Shown here piece after piece: positions 1 to 8,096 of a stretch of 64,000 nt of DNA. The DNA comes from Parapedobacter indicus (GTDB lineage: Bacteria; Bacteroidota; Bacteroidia; Sphingobacteriales; Sphingobacteriaceae). The DNA is taken from contig NZ_FOQO01000011.1 in the NCBI RefSeq assembly GCF_900113765.1, forward strand, positions 124,001-188,000, written 5' to 3'. The notes beneath the pieces are model-generated. The model searched no databases, was not told the DNA's origin, and saw only the letters and a list, made by a program, of their open reading frames with translations. The stretch's first letter is position 1, and each line of letters begins with the position of its first letter. A program made the translations under genes and the position numbers.

Positions 1-174
1 CGTGCGCGCCGACCCAAACATCGATACACACGGGCCTATTTTTGCCAGTTTTTCGAATCCATCGACGAACTCAGCCATGATTTTGAAAATCTGCCAGGAA
101 TCTTTCACTTTGATCTCCTGCCAGGTTTTGTTTTCAAAGGCCCGCATAATTTTATCTTCTCGCGTTCTCGCCAT
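1..174 (-). CDS. LOG-family (TIGR00730-type) Rossmann protein, N-terminal part only
   Basis: The first 58 codons of a gene that runs off the left edge of the window. Reading leftward from an ATG at 174 gives MARTREDKIMRAFENK..., then ...FEKLAKIGPCVSMFGSART at the edge. The CVS-FGSAR stretch is the start of the nucleotide-binding Rossmann fold of LOG/lysine decarboxylase-like proteins, which hydrolyse cytokinin-type nucleoside monophosphates or related nucleotides. The catalytic PGGxGT motif would lie outside the window, so activity cannot be judged. It is divergent from recR, 126 bp away, and the two probably share the promoter region between them. Confidence 0.82.
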   Translation of the reverse strand, partial: MARTREDKIMRAFENKTWQEIKVKDSWQIFKIMAEFVDGFEKLAKIGPCVSMFGSART

Positions 175-288
175 CGTTGGTGATTTTTGATTTTCGCTAA
201 AGTACTAATTTTTCGAGCAAAGCGGTTATCCGCTAAATCTTGTTATCAGTGTTCAATCCGTCTTTACAAACTTTTCGGCCCAAACATG

Positions 289-296
289 TATCTTTG
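289..296 (+). promoter_or_regulatory. Bacteroidetes -7 box (TATCTTTG) for recR
   Basis: TATCTTTG fits the TAnnTTTG -7 consensus and ends only four bases before the recR ATG at 301. A transcription start six or so bases downstream would fall on or next to the A of the ATG, so the recR message may be leaderless or nearly so. No clear TTG -33 element is seen at the right distance. Confidence 0.45.
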
Positions 297-300
297 CGTT

Positions 301-915
301 ATGAACTTTTCCTCCAAGCTGCTGGAACAGGCGGTGATTGAATTTGGGCGTCTGCCCGGGGTGGGACAGAAGACCGCCCTGCGCCTGGTGCTGCACCTAC
401 TGAAACAACCCGAGGCCGATGTCATGCGGTTTACCGAGGCGTTGAATCGCTTGAAACAGGAAATCCGGTATTGTACCACGTGCCATAATATTTCCGATCA
501 AACAATTTGCGAGATATGTGCCTCGCATAAACGTGACAAGGGATTGATCTGTGTGGTTGAGGATACGCGCGACGTGATGGCCATCGAAAATACCAATCAA
601 TATCACGGCGTATACCACGTGTTGGGTGGACTGATATCGCCCATGGACGGAGTAGGGCCGTCTGACCTTCAAATTGACAGCTTGGTTGGCCGTTTGAAGG
701 CCGGAGGGATACATGAGGTGGTCCTGGCGTTAAGTGCTACCATGGAAGGGGATACCACTATCTTTTACCTGTATAAGAAGCTCAAGGATTTCGGCGTGCA
801 GATCAGTACGATTGCGCGGGGCATTGCCTTTGGCGGTGAACTGGAATATGTGGATGAAGTAACCCTTGGCCGATCCATCGCTACCCGCGTACCTTATGAA
901 CGGAGTATTGCCTAA
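301..915 (+). CDS. recR: Recombination mediator protein RecR
   Basis: RecR acts with RecO (and RecF) in loading RecA on SSB-coated single-stranded DNA during gap repair. The 204-residue length is exactly usual. The N-terminal helix-hairpin-helix ([15 protein letters not shown], about residues 15-30), a C4 zinc finger (CTTC..CEIC, about residues 58-73) and the Toprim domain ([12 protein letters not shown], about 83-95) are all visible. I chose the ATG at 301 ([12 protein letters not shown]), the standard RecR N-terminus, rather than the upstream in-frame start at 187. It is followed one base later by a methyltransferase gene. Confidence 0.97.
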   Translation: MNFSSKLLEQAVIEFGRLPGVGQKTALRLVLHLLKQPEADVMRFTEALNRLKQEIRYCTTCHNISDQTICEICASHKRDKGLICVVEDTRDVMAIENTNQYHGVYHVLGGLISPMDGVGPSDLQIDSLVGRLKAGGIHEVVLALSATMEGDTTIFYLYKKLKDFGVQISTIARGIAFGGELEYVDEVTLGRSIATRVPYERSIA

Positions 916-916
916 G

Positions 917-1723
917 ATGGAAGAACTGGATTACATCAGCAAAAACAGGCAGTCGTGGAACAACCGTGTGGATGTGCATGTTCAATCTGCATTTTATGAT
1001 AACGAGCGTTTCCTCCAAGGGAAATCTTCGTTAAACGCGATTGAACTCGGATTGCTGGGTGACGTTGCAGGAAAAACCATACTGCACTTACAATGTCATT
1101 TTGGACAAGACAGCATCTCGTTGGCCCGAATGGGGGCTTCCGTCACGGCTGTTGACCTTTCGGATAGGGCCATTGAAAAAGGCCGGCTGTTTGCGGAACA
1201 GATCGGTGTAGCCGTTGATTTTATCTGTTGCGATATTTATGATTTAGCTGGTCATTTGGATAGGCAGTTTGACATTGTATTCACAAGCTACGGCACCATC
1301 GGCTGGCTTCCGGACCTGGATAAGTGGGGGGCACTCGTGTCGCGCTTCCTAAAACCGGGAGGTAAATTTGTATTTGTGGAATTTCACCCGGTGGTGTGGA
1401 TGTTCGATGACGATTTCGACCGCATCGCTTATCCATACTCCAGTTCTGAGGCATTTGTCGAAACACAATCGGGTACGTATGCCGAACGTGATGCTCCAAT
1501 TGAATCCCAATACGTCTGCTGGAACCATGGACTCGGGAAGGTACTGCAAGCATTGGTGGGTGCCAGACTTGAACTCATTTCCTTTGAAGAATTCGACTAT
1601 TCTCCCTACAATTGCTTTAAACATGCGATTGAATACGAGCCGGGAAAATTCCGGATCGAGCATATAGGTAACAAAATGCCAATGGTGTATGCGTTGAAAG
1701 CCCTTCAAAAAAACAAACCTTGA
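917..1723 (+). CDS. Class I SAM-dependent methyltransferase
   Basis: A 268-residue soluble methyltransferase of unknown substrate. SAM-binding motif I is ILHLQCHFGQDSISLARMGA (about residues 55-75), followed by the acidic motif II end VTAVDLSD and a motif IV-like FDIVFTSYG. The form LQCHFGQD instead of the usual GxGxG is typical of a UbiE/Tam-like subgroup common in Bacteroidetes. The ATG at 917, one base after the recR stop, was preferred over an in-frame start at 866 that would overlap recR by 50 bases. Its stop overlaps the TTG start of the next gene (TTGA), so the three genes probably form one transcript. Confidence 0.88.
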   Translation: MEELDYISKNRQSWNNRVDVHVQSAFYDNERFLQGKSSLNAIELGLLGDVAGKTILHLQCHFGQDSISLARMGASVTAVDLSDRAIEKGRLFAEQIGVAVDFICCDIYDLAGHLDRQFDIVFTSYGTIGWLPDLDKWGALVSRFLKPGGKFVFVEFHPVVWMFDDDFDRIAYPYSSSEAFVETQSGTYAERDAPIESQYVCWNHGLGKVLQALVGARLELISFEEFDYSPYNCFKHAIEYEPGKFRIEHIGNKMPMVYALKALQKNKP

Positions 1724-2538
1724 ATGAATTGAAAAACAAAACAGTCGTTATCACAGGTGCGTCATCCGGTATCGGCCTAGCCTGTGCGGAGGCATTTGCA
1801 CGGCAGGGAACATCTCTCGTGTTGGGTGCAAGACGTTATGTCGATTTATGTACAATCAGCCAATCCTTAGAGTCGACGTATGGCATACGTGCGGTAGCCG
1901 TGCAGTGCGATGTAGCCAAAGAAACGGATTGCCAGATGCTGATACAGCAAGCAGTAACTACTTTTGGCGGTGTGGATGTATTGGTAAATAATGCGGGAAT
2001 CAGCATGCGTGCACTGTTTGCCGATTTGGATCTACAGGTGTTACACAGGCTAATGGATGTCAATTTTTGGGGTACAGTGTACTGCACCAAGTACGCCATG
2101 GACGAGTTACTCCACAGTAAGGGATCTGTCGTGGCCGTGTCATCTATTGCCGGCTACCGCGGCTTACCGGGGCGCACGGGGTATTCAGCTTCCAAATTTG
2201 CCATTCATGGATTCATGGAATCATTACGCGTCGAAAACCTGAAAACCGGGCTGCATGTGATGCTGGCCTGCCCAGGCTTTACCGCCTCCAATATTCGGCA
2301 GACCGCGTTGGATGCCAAGGGCAGTACACACGGAGAAACCAGCATGGACGAACACAAAATGATGACGGCCGGAGAAGTTGCCGAGCGCATCGTGCAGGGA
2401 GTTATCCAGCGTAAACGTACGTTGGTCATGACCCGACAGGGTAAGTTGGCCGTATGGATGAATAAGCTGCTGCCTGCTTGGGTAGATGGGCAGGTGTATA
2501 AGCTGTTTGCGAAAGAAAAAAATCCGTTGATAAAGTAG
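1720..2538 (+). CDS. SDR-family oxidoreductase
   Basis: A classical short-chain dehydrogenase/reductase of 272 residues. The NAD(P)-binding TGASSGIG lies at residues 12-19, the structural NNAGIS near 90, and the catalytic Ser-Tyr-Lys set is in VSSIAGYRGLPGRTGYSASK (about 140-160). The substrate is unknown; the C-terminal tail with many basic residues resembles DltE/YqjQ-type SDRs. The start is a TTG at 1720 that overlaps the stop of the upstream methyltransferase by four bases. This puts MNELKNKTVVITGASSG directly in front of the fold, as expected. It ends 12 bp from a convergent MFS gene. Confidence 0.9.
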   Translation: MNELKNKTVVITGASSGIGLACAEAFARQGTSLVLGARRYVDLCTISQSLESTYGIRAVAVQCDVAKETDCQMLIQQAVTTFGGVDVLVNNAGISMRALFADLDLQVLHRLMDVNFWGTVYCTKYAMDELLHSKGSVVAVSSIAGYRGLPGRTGYSASKFAIHGFMESLRVENLKTGLHVMLACPGFTASNIRQTALDAKGSTHGETSMDEHKMMTAGEVAERIVQGVIQRKRTLVMTRQGKLAVWMNKLLPAWVDGQVYKLFAKEKNPLIK

Positions 2539-2550
2539 GGAATTCGGACG

Positions 2551-3750
2551 TTACATTTTTCTTACGACGAAATATAGGCCGCCCGAGATGCCAACGAGCA
2601 CCACCGCCGTGCCCCACCAGAGAATGTTGAATCCATAATTGTCGGCGACGTGTGTGCCGATGAACGGAGAAAAAACATGTGCGGCCGAAAAAGCCAATGC
2701 ATTCAATCCCATATAGGCTCCTTGGTTTTGCTTAGAAGCGCGTTTTACCGCAACGGAGGCCATGAAAGGCATGGCTAGGATTTCTGAAATACTCATCAGG
2801 AAAATGGAAAGGTAGAGTATCCAATAACCTGTAGGAATGGGTAGCAATGCAAAAGAAACGGCACAAAGCGCCGTTCCCCAGAAAATACTGCTTGCATAGG
2901 AGAGACGGCGTTCCGCCATATGTACGAGCAACATTTCGAAAATTACAACGACAAATCCGCTGAATCCGAGGATAATACCTACTTGACCTTCCGTAAGGCC
3001 GTGGCCTTTTTGGTAAAAAAGTGGTAATGTGCTTAATAGTTGGAAAAAGCAGATCGCGTAGATGCAGCAGAGAAGGCTGAATACTAAGAAAATTTGATCT
3101 TGATAGGGTGATCGGGTAGGGGATGCCGGCGTTCCGGTCGTTTCAGTATGTCTCTTTATATTTCCTTTTCGCTTACGGAAAAATGCAACAAAGGTTAGGG
3201 TAGCGATAAAGGCTCCCAGCGCATTTCCATAAAAAATCCAGTTATAAGAAAATGAAGCCAGAAAGCCCCCCAAGGCAGGCCCGATGGAGAAACCGAGATT
3301 AATGGCCATCCGGTTAAGCGAAAAAGCGCGGGTAATATTTTCAGGTTTTGCATAACGCGCCACGGAAACGGAGTTGGCCGGACGGAAGGATTCGGTGGTT
3401 ACACTCAAGATGTAAATAATAGCGGCAAGAGCTTCAACCGAAGTAAAATGGGGAATAATCAAAAACAGTGGAACCGATACAAGCAGACTTAGTGTCTGAA
3501 CCCAGAAATTACCATAGCGATCCGTCAGCCACCCGCCTAACCAGGAGCCCGTTACTGCGCCTAGTCCGAAACAGGCTAGCACAACACCTGCTTCCGTAAT
3601 CGTGAAGCCCAATGCTTGGGTCATATAGATACTAAGGAAGGGGAGGACCATAGCGCCCGTGCGGTTGATCAACATGACCAATGCCAACATCCATGCGGAT
3701 TTTGACAACCCCTTGTATGAGTCTATGTATATGCGTAAAAGTTCTTTCAT
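2551..3750 (-). CDS. MFS transporter
   Basis: An inner-membrane major facilitator with twelve predicted hydrophobic helices in about 399 residues. The loop 2-3 signature appears as GSWLGGWLTDRYGNFWVQ. The substrate cannot be told from sequence; the overall look is that of multidrug/YdeR-type exporters annotated simply as MFS. I use the ATG at 3750 (MKELLRIYIDSYKGLSKSAW) because it starts with the usual short amphipathic N-terminus. An in-frame start at 3780 adds only ten residues. It stands alone on this strand, convergent with the SDR gene. Confidence 0.88.
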   Translation of the reverse strand: MKELLRIYIDSYKGLSKSAWMLALVMLINRTGAMVLPFLSIYMTQALGFTITEAGVVLACFGLGAVTGSWLGGWLTDRYGNFWVQTLSLLVSVPLFLIIPHFTSVEALAAIIYILSVTTESFRPANSVSVARYAKPENITRAFSLNRMAINLGFSIGPALGGFLASFSYNWIFYGNALGAFIATLTFVAFFRKRKGNIKRHTETTGTPASPTRSPYQDQIFLVFSLLCCIYAICFFQLLSTLPLFYQKGHGLTEGQVGIILGFSGFVVVIFEMLLVHMAERRLSYASSIFWGTALCAVSFALLPIPTGYWILYLSIFLMSISEILAMPFMASVAVKRASKQNQGAYMGLNALAFSAAHVFSPFIGTHVADNYGFNILWWGTAVVLVGISGGLYFVVRKM

Positions 3751-3844
3751 GATACATGCAGATAACAACGATCTGACCAATTAGTGCGGATTTCCCCGCT
3801 TACTGCCCGAATGCCACAATAAAAATCCGGAATAATTTTGCGCG

Positions 3845-4810
3845 TTATCCGCGTTCCATTACTGCAGACATCCGTTCCGACATCTTGTACCGCCCCGCAG
3901 TTACCAATTTTTTCTTTTTCGACTGCCGTTCAAATATGTAGTCCAGTCGGCCCAGATTAATACCGGCAAACCCTACCTGGTTGATGGTGGTCATCTGACC
4001 GTCGAGATTGCGGATATGTTCCGGTTCGGGCATGAAGGTATGGGTATGCCCACCGATGATCAGGTCGATGTTACGCGTGTTCCTTGCCAACACCACATCG
4101 GAAACTTTATTTCCTTGGTATTTGTAGCCCAAGTGGGAGAGGCAGACGACGAGGTTGCATCGGTAGTCCTGTTTGAGTCGTTCGGCAAGTACATTGGCAG
4201 TAGTGACGGGGTCGAGATAGCGTACCCCTTGGCAACGTGTCGGATCTACTAATCCGGCCAGCTGGATTCCCAGTCCGAATACTCCAATCCGAAGGCCTTG
4301 TTTCCTGAAGATGATGTAATCGCGTGTCTTTCCTTTCAGAAGCGTGTCACTAAAATCGTAATTGGCTGTAAGGAACGGAAATTTGGCATAGGGAAGCATT
4401 TTAGCCAAGCCCTCCAATCCATTGTCAAACTCGTGGTTGCCAAAGGTACTCGCATCGTAGCGCATTCTACTCATGAGTTCCAATTCCACCTTCCCTCCAA
4501 ATAGGTTAAAATAAGGGGTTCCCTGTACGGTATCGCCTGCATCGAGCAAGAGCACGTTACGTTGTTCGCTCCGGATGCGCTCCACCAGGGTAGCCCGACG
4601 CGCCACGCCGCCCAGTCCCTGGTTGCGTGAGCCGTCCATCGGAAACGGATCAATACGGCTATGCACGTCGTTGGTATGTAGGATGGTCAGTGTGACATGA
4701 TCTTCATTGGCCAAAGCAGTCAACGGAATACCGCCGACCGTCGAAAGTGCGGCAAGTGTACCCGCTTGTTTCAGAAAACGACGCCTATTGATCGTGGATA
4801 ATTCGTCCAT
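3845..4810 (-). CDS. 5'-nucleotidase-type metallophosphoesterase domain protein (exported)
   Basis: A 321-residue calcineurin-like phosphoesterase corresponding to the N-terminal half of UshA-type 5'-nucleotidases. The metal-binding motifs are present in order: ILHTNDVHSR (about 43-52), LDAGDTVQGTP (about 95), FGNHEFD (GNHE, about 123) and GGHTHTF (about 253). The N-terminus NRRRFLKQAG followed by a hydrophobic stretch is a probable Tat signal, which suggests export of a folded metalloenzyme. The usual C-terminal substrate-binding domain is absent and is encoded separately by the upstream gene, with which it overlaps by 26 bases. Confidence 0.9.
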   Translation of the reverse strand: MDELSTINRRRFLKQAGTLAALSTVGGIPLTALANEDHVTLTILHTNDVHSRIDPFPMDGSRNQGLGGVARRATLVERIRSEQRNVLLLDAGDTVQGTPYFNLFGGKVELELMSRMRYDASTFGNHEFDNGLEGLAKMLPYAKFPFLTANYDFSDTLLKGKTRDYIIFRKQGLRIGVFGLGIQLAGLVDPTRCQGVRYLDPVTTANVLAERLKQDYRCNLVVCLSHLGYKYQGNKVSDVVLARNTRNIDLIIGGHTHTFMPEPEHIRNLDGQMTTINQVGFAGINLGRLDYIFERQSKKKKLVTAGRYKMSERMSAVMERG

Positions 4811-5552
4811 CGAGTTGTGTATTTATGTGTTTACCTGCCTGCGTTTGTTCGCTTACATAGGTGATCAATGCTTCCCGTACTTTCTGACCCAGGTTGATGC
4901 GGCTAACCGGGCTATTCAGTCCGCGGGAATTGTCGCCTCCGTTGGCGAGATAGTCGTAGGTAATTAGTTTATAAGTATGGGAAAGCTCCAGTGGTTTCCC
5001 TGCTACTGCGATATCGGTGGCTTTGCCGTCGCTGATTTTCATGCGCAACCCCGATACGGGCTGGCCGCCAGTGGCAGCGATGAATTCAGCCAGTTGCTGA
5101 ACACTCTTACCCGAGAGCTCTAGCAGCACCAATTCGTTTTCAAACGGCATCAGTTCAAAAAGGTTGCCTATTGTGATGTCTCCTTGCTGCAATTCAATGC
5201 GCAGGCCGCCCTTTGTACCAAAGGAAAATTCAGCATCCGGGTATTGCTTTTTTCCTTCCGCCAGCAACGCATCGGTAAAAAAATTGCCAAGCCGTGTTTC
5301 GGGTACGTTGCTGGGTTTGGTAAGGGCAACATCGGTGTGGCCGATTACACGGTCCATTTCGGCTTCCAATTGTTGTTTATAGGGTCGATAATACTCCATA
5401 TAGGCCGCGTCAGGCGTAAGGGTACTGTCAATCTGCTGTTGGGTGTATTGATGGCTGGCGGGGACAAAATACCGATGGCAGGAAGTCAATAACGCAACGA
5501 AGAGAAAAAAACCGAAATGCGAGATGGATACGTTGATTTGGAAATGTTTCAT
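4785..5552 (-). CDS. 5'-nucleotidase C-terminal domain lipoprotein
   Basis: This 255-residue protein matches the C-terminal, substrate-recognising domain of 5'-nucleotidase/UshA enzymes (NFFTDALL, FGTKGGLRIELQQGDITIGNLFELMPFENELVLLELSG, then ITYDYLANGGD). It has a lipoprotein signal ending in LLTSC (Cys about residue 25), so it should be anchored in a membrane facing the periplasm or outside. It lies upstream of the catalytic-domain gene and overlaps it by 26 bases, implying translational coupling. Together they probably form a two-subunit enzyme, the catalytic half Tat-exported and the binding half lipid-anchored. Confidence 0.88.
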   Translation of the reverse strand: MKHFQINVSISHFGFFLFVALLTSCHRYFVPASHQYTQQQIDSTLTPDAAYMEYYRPYKQQLEAEMDRVIGHTDVALTKPSNVPETRLGNFFTDALLAEGKKQYPDAEFSFGTKGGLRIELQQGDITIGNLFELMPFENELVLLELSGKSVQQLAEFIAATGGQPVSGLRMKISDGKATDIAVAGKPLELSHTYKLITYDYLANGGDNSRGLNSPVSRINLGQKVREALITYVSEQTQAGKHINTQLDGRIIHDQ

Positions 5553-5627
5553 AATCTCCCTTTGAACCGCGCAAAGTTAGTCAACCTGGATGAAATCAGG
5601 AATAACTAATTGTTAAAAGGCATCGAG

Positions 5628-6695
5628 TTATCCCCTTACCTTATCGTCCGGCTGATCGTTGGTATGGGTGGTAAGGACTGTTCGGATCCGGGTCCGCACA
5701 TTTGTTCTATCCCGTACTTGCGGAAAGCTGCGTTTTTTGATAAATAGATTGGACAATTTATAGGCATCCCAATTAATCAGGAAGACACTTCCCAGAATAA
5801 CCGCAAGTGCCATTAATTGTGAATAACTTACTGTCTCGTGGGCAAACCAAGCGCCGAGTAATACAGCAACAATCGGATTCACGTAGGTATGTGTGCTTAC
5901 CTCTGTAGCCGGTCGTACCTGCAGCAGCCAGATGTACGAGCTATACGCGACGATGGAACCCATGCCAATCAGGTAGGTGATAGCCCACCAGGCCGAGGCC
6001 GGTACCATGTCAAAACGGAAACCGGTGATTTCCCCCCGGCCGGCGGCGGTCAGTGTAAAGGCAATTCCGGCAATAAACATCTGCCATGCAGTGCCGACCA
6101 AGCTGTTTCCTTTCTCAACTTTTTTGGATTTTCCATAATATTTGGAATATAAGGAACCGATAGTCCACGCGAGCGCACCGAGCAGCAGGAGCGACATACC
6201 CATAATATTTGACTGCCGTTGAGCGGCATCCAATGCCTGGGCCAGACGGTCGCCGAATAACATGACCACACCGAAAAATCCCATAAAAAGACCGATGACA
6301 ATTGATAAGTTGCTGAAATTGGTCTTCCAATTTGGTTTATCCAACACAATAAACCAAATGGCAGCAGACGCTGACATAATGGCGACAAGCCCGCTAGGCA
6401 TGAATTGTTCAACCCATATAATGATGCCGTTGTCAACGTATAAGAGTAACAAACCCATCAGTCCGGCATGAAAGATGGTGGCGCGGTGGAAAAGCCGGTA
6501 CCCCTGGAAATAACACCAAACCAGCATAAGCAGTCCCGCAGTGCTGAACCGTATGGCCCCCAGCAGGAATGGGCCGAAACCCGCCAACGCTTTGTGGATA
6601 AAAAAAAACGTTGACCCCCAGACTATGTAAATCATAGCAAATGCCACGATAATCTGTAATTTCGAATACCTGACTTGTGTTAGCTTTGTCGTCAT
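5628..6695 (-). CDS. EamA/DMT-family transporter
   Basis: A ten-helix drug/metabolite-type membrane protein with the two EamA repeats. The first repeat begins AFAMIYIVWGSTFFFIHKAL, the classic WGSTFF signature. The second carries the PATEVSTHTYVNPIVAVLLGAWFAHE stretch. It is 355 residues long with a hydrophilic basic tail of about 45 residues after the last helix (KKRSFPQVRDRTNVRTRIRT), longer than usual for the family. The substrate is unknown, an amino acid or metabolite efflux role being typical. The adjacent Lrp/AsnC-family gene lies upstream on the same strand 75 bp away, which suggests that regulator may control it. Confidence 0.9.
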   Translation of the reverse strand: MTTKLTQVRYSKLQIIVAFAMIYIVWGSTFFFIHKALAGFGPFLLGAIRFSTAGLLMLVWCYFQGYRLFHRATIFHAGLMGLLLLYVDNGIIIWVEQFMPSGLVAIMSASAAIWFIVLDKPNWKTNFSNLSIVIGLFMGFFGVVMLFGDRLAQALDAAQRQSNIMGMSLLLLGALAWTIGSLYSKYYGKSKKVEKGNSLVGTAWQMFIAGIAFTLTAAGRGEITGFRFDMVPASAWWAITYLIGMGSIVAYSSYIWLLQVRPATEVSTHTYVNPIVAVLLGAWFAHETVSYSQLMALAVILGSVFLINWDAYKLSNLFIKKRSFPQVRDRTNVRTRIRTVLTTHTNDQPDDKVRG

Positions 6696-6770
6696 ATCAC
6701 TTTATCCTTACTCTTTATCCCTCATCTCCCCGTTTCCTCATTCCTCTACGCCTTGTTCCCTCACTTCCTA

Positions 6771-7244
6771 TCACTCGGGAATCACTAACTGCTGTTCTTC
6801 TTTAACCGTTTCCAGAACAATGGTCGTGCGGGTGGAAATAATGCTGGGTATCTTTGCAAATGAATTACGCATCAGCTCTACCAGCGCCGCCGAATCTGCC
6901 GTACGCACTTTCACTAAGTAACCATCGTCGCCCGCGATGTCGTGTACTTCCTGTACTTCGGGAATGGCTGCCAGCGCCTGCCCCGTGGTGGCGCATCCAA
7001 TGCCATCGGCTGCGCGGATAAAAATGAACGAGAGTAACGTTTGATCCAATGCTGCCGGATTGATTTTCGTCCGGTATTGCAGGATCACTTCCCGTTGTTC
7101 CAGCTTTTTGATTCGTTCCAGGATTGCCGAGGGAGCCATTCCCAATTCGCGGGCAATATCTGCATTGCTGATTCGGGCGTTTTCCTGCATTAACCGCAGG
7201 ATGGCATGATCGGTTTGATCCAAGTTGTATTCTATTTTGTTCAT
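6771..7244 (-). CDS. Lrp/AsnC-family transcriptional regulator
   Basis: A 157-residue feast/famine regulator. The N-terminal AsnC-type helix-turn-helix runs through LDQTDHAILRLMQENARISNADIARELGMAPSAILERIKKLE (about residues 8-50). The C-terminal RAM ligand-binding domain follows (VHDIAGDDGYLVKVR, about 100-115). The ATG at 7244 (MNKIEYNLDQTD) is the family N-terminus; the reading frame stays open far upstream, but that stretch is AT-rich and does not look coding. It lies just upstream of the EamA exporter, a common pairing in which an Lrp-type sensor of an amino acid controls an exporter. Confidence 0.95.
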   Translation of the reverse strand: MNKIEYNLDQTDHAILRLMQENARISNADIARELGMAPSAILERIKKLEQREVILQYRTKINPAALDQTLLSFIFIRAADGIGCATTGQALAAIPEVQEVHDIAGDDGYLVKVRTADSAALVELMRNSFAKIPSIISTRTTIVLETVKEEQQLVIPE

Positions 7245-7369
7245 TGTTCTGCAAATATATATAATATTTGAATTATATTCAAAATTTACGATAAAATATT
7301 GAATTATGTTCTTTGTTAGTTGGTGTGAGCCGTAAATAGTTTCGTAACAAATAAAAAGTGAGAAATAAG

Positions 7370-7400
7370 TTGATTTAATTAACGGTGTTAAGTAAATTTG
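7370..7400 (+). promoter_or_regulatory. Bacteroidetes promoter for the TetR-RND efflux operon
   Basis: TTG at 7370-7372 and TAAATTTG at 7393-7400 are spaced 20 bases apart, matching the -33/-7 arrangement of Bacteroidetes housekeeping promoters. The TetR start codon is 19 bp downstream of the -7 box. The region is AT-rich and shared with the divergent Lrp-type gene. Confidence 0.55.
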
Positions 7401-7418
7401 CTTCGTTAATTTAATGCA

Positions 7419-8063
7419 ATGGGAATCAAAGAAAGAAAAGAAAGGCACAGAGAAGATTTCAAGGCTCGGATTCTGCAGGCAGCTAAGAAGTTGTTTGTGA
7501 CGGACGGCTATGAGGCGACTTCCATACGGAAAATCGCTGCAGAGATTGAGTTCAGTCCGACGACGATATATTTGTATTATAAGGATAAGACCGATATCGC
7601 TTACGCGCTTCATCAAGAGGGATTTGGTTTGATGCGTGAGCGGTTTTCTGCGCTTGCATACGTTGATGATCCTTTTGAGCGATTGAAGGCAATGGGTAGG
7701 GGGTACATTCAATTTGCGATTGATCATCCGGACTTTTATGAGTTGATGTTCATCATGAAAGAGCCGATGCAGTATTTGCAGGCACATCACCCGGAAGACG
7801 AATGGGAGGAGGGCGAGCAGGTATTTAATACGTTGATGCAAACCGTAGAAGGGTGTAAAGCGCACGGTTATTTCAGCAGTATGCCCACCGAAGAAATGGC
7901 GATGCTTTCCTGGAGTGTAGTGCACGGGTTATGTTCGTTACATATTACTAGTCATTTTAAACACATTGCAGAAAAGTGCAGCGATATCGAACTCGTTAAG
8001 CAGGATACGTTGCTGGAGAGTGTATTTGGCGCATATTTACAATTGTTGGAGCGACTCAAATAA
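7419..8063 (+). CDS. TetR/AcrR-family transcriptional regulator
   Basis: A 214-residue regulator heading an efflux operon. The N-terminal DNA-binding domain has the TetR pattern RILQAAKKLFVTDGYEATSIRKIAAEIEFSPTTIYLYYKDK (about residues 16-57). The C-terminal part resembles the WHG/TetR_C ligand domain, with FYELMFIMKEP. As is common for RND pumps in Bacteroidetes, it is the first gene of the operon it presumably represses and is co-directional with tolC, adaptor and pump. The gap to the TolC-like gene is 33 bp. The inducer is unknown. Confidence 0.94.
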   Translation: MGIKERKERHREDFKARILQAAKKLFVTDGYEATSIRKIAAEIEFSPTTIYLYYKDKTDIAYALHQEGFGLMRERFSALAYVDDPFERLKAMGRGYIQFAIDHPDFYELMFIMKEPMQYLQAHHPEDEWEEGEQVFNTLMQTVEGCKAHGYFSSMPTEEMAMLSWSVVHGLCSLHITSHFKHIAEKCSDIELVKQDTLLESVFGAYLQLLERLK

Positions 8064-8096
8064 TTTTTTTTTGCTCATATATAAACACTGTTAATA

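Noticed and set aside
2-190. Plus-strand ORF at the left edge
   Set aside because: It is the antisense shadow of the LOG-family gene, which reads with clear family residues on the minus strand.
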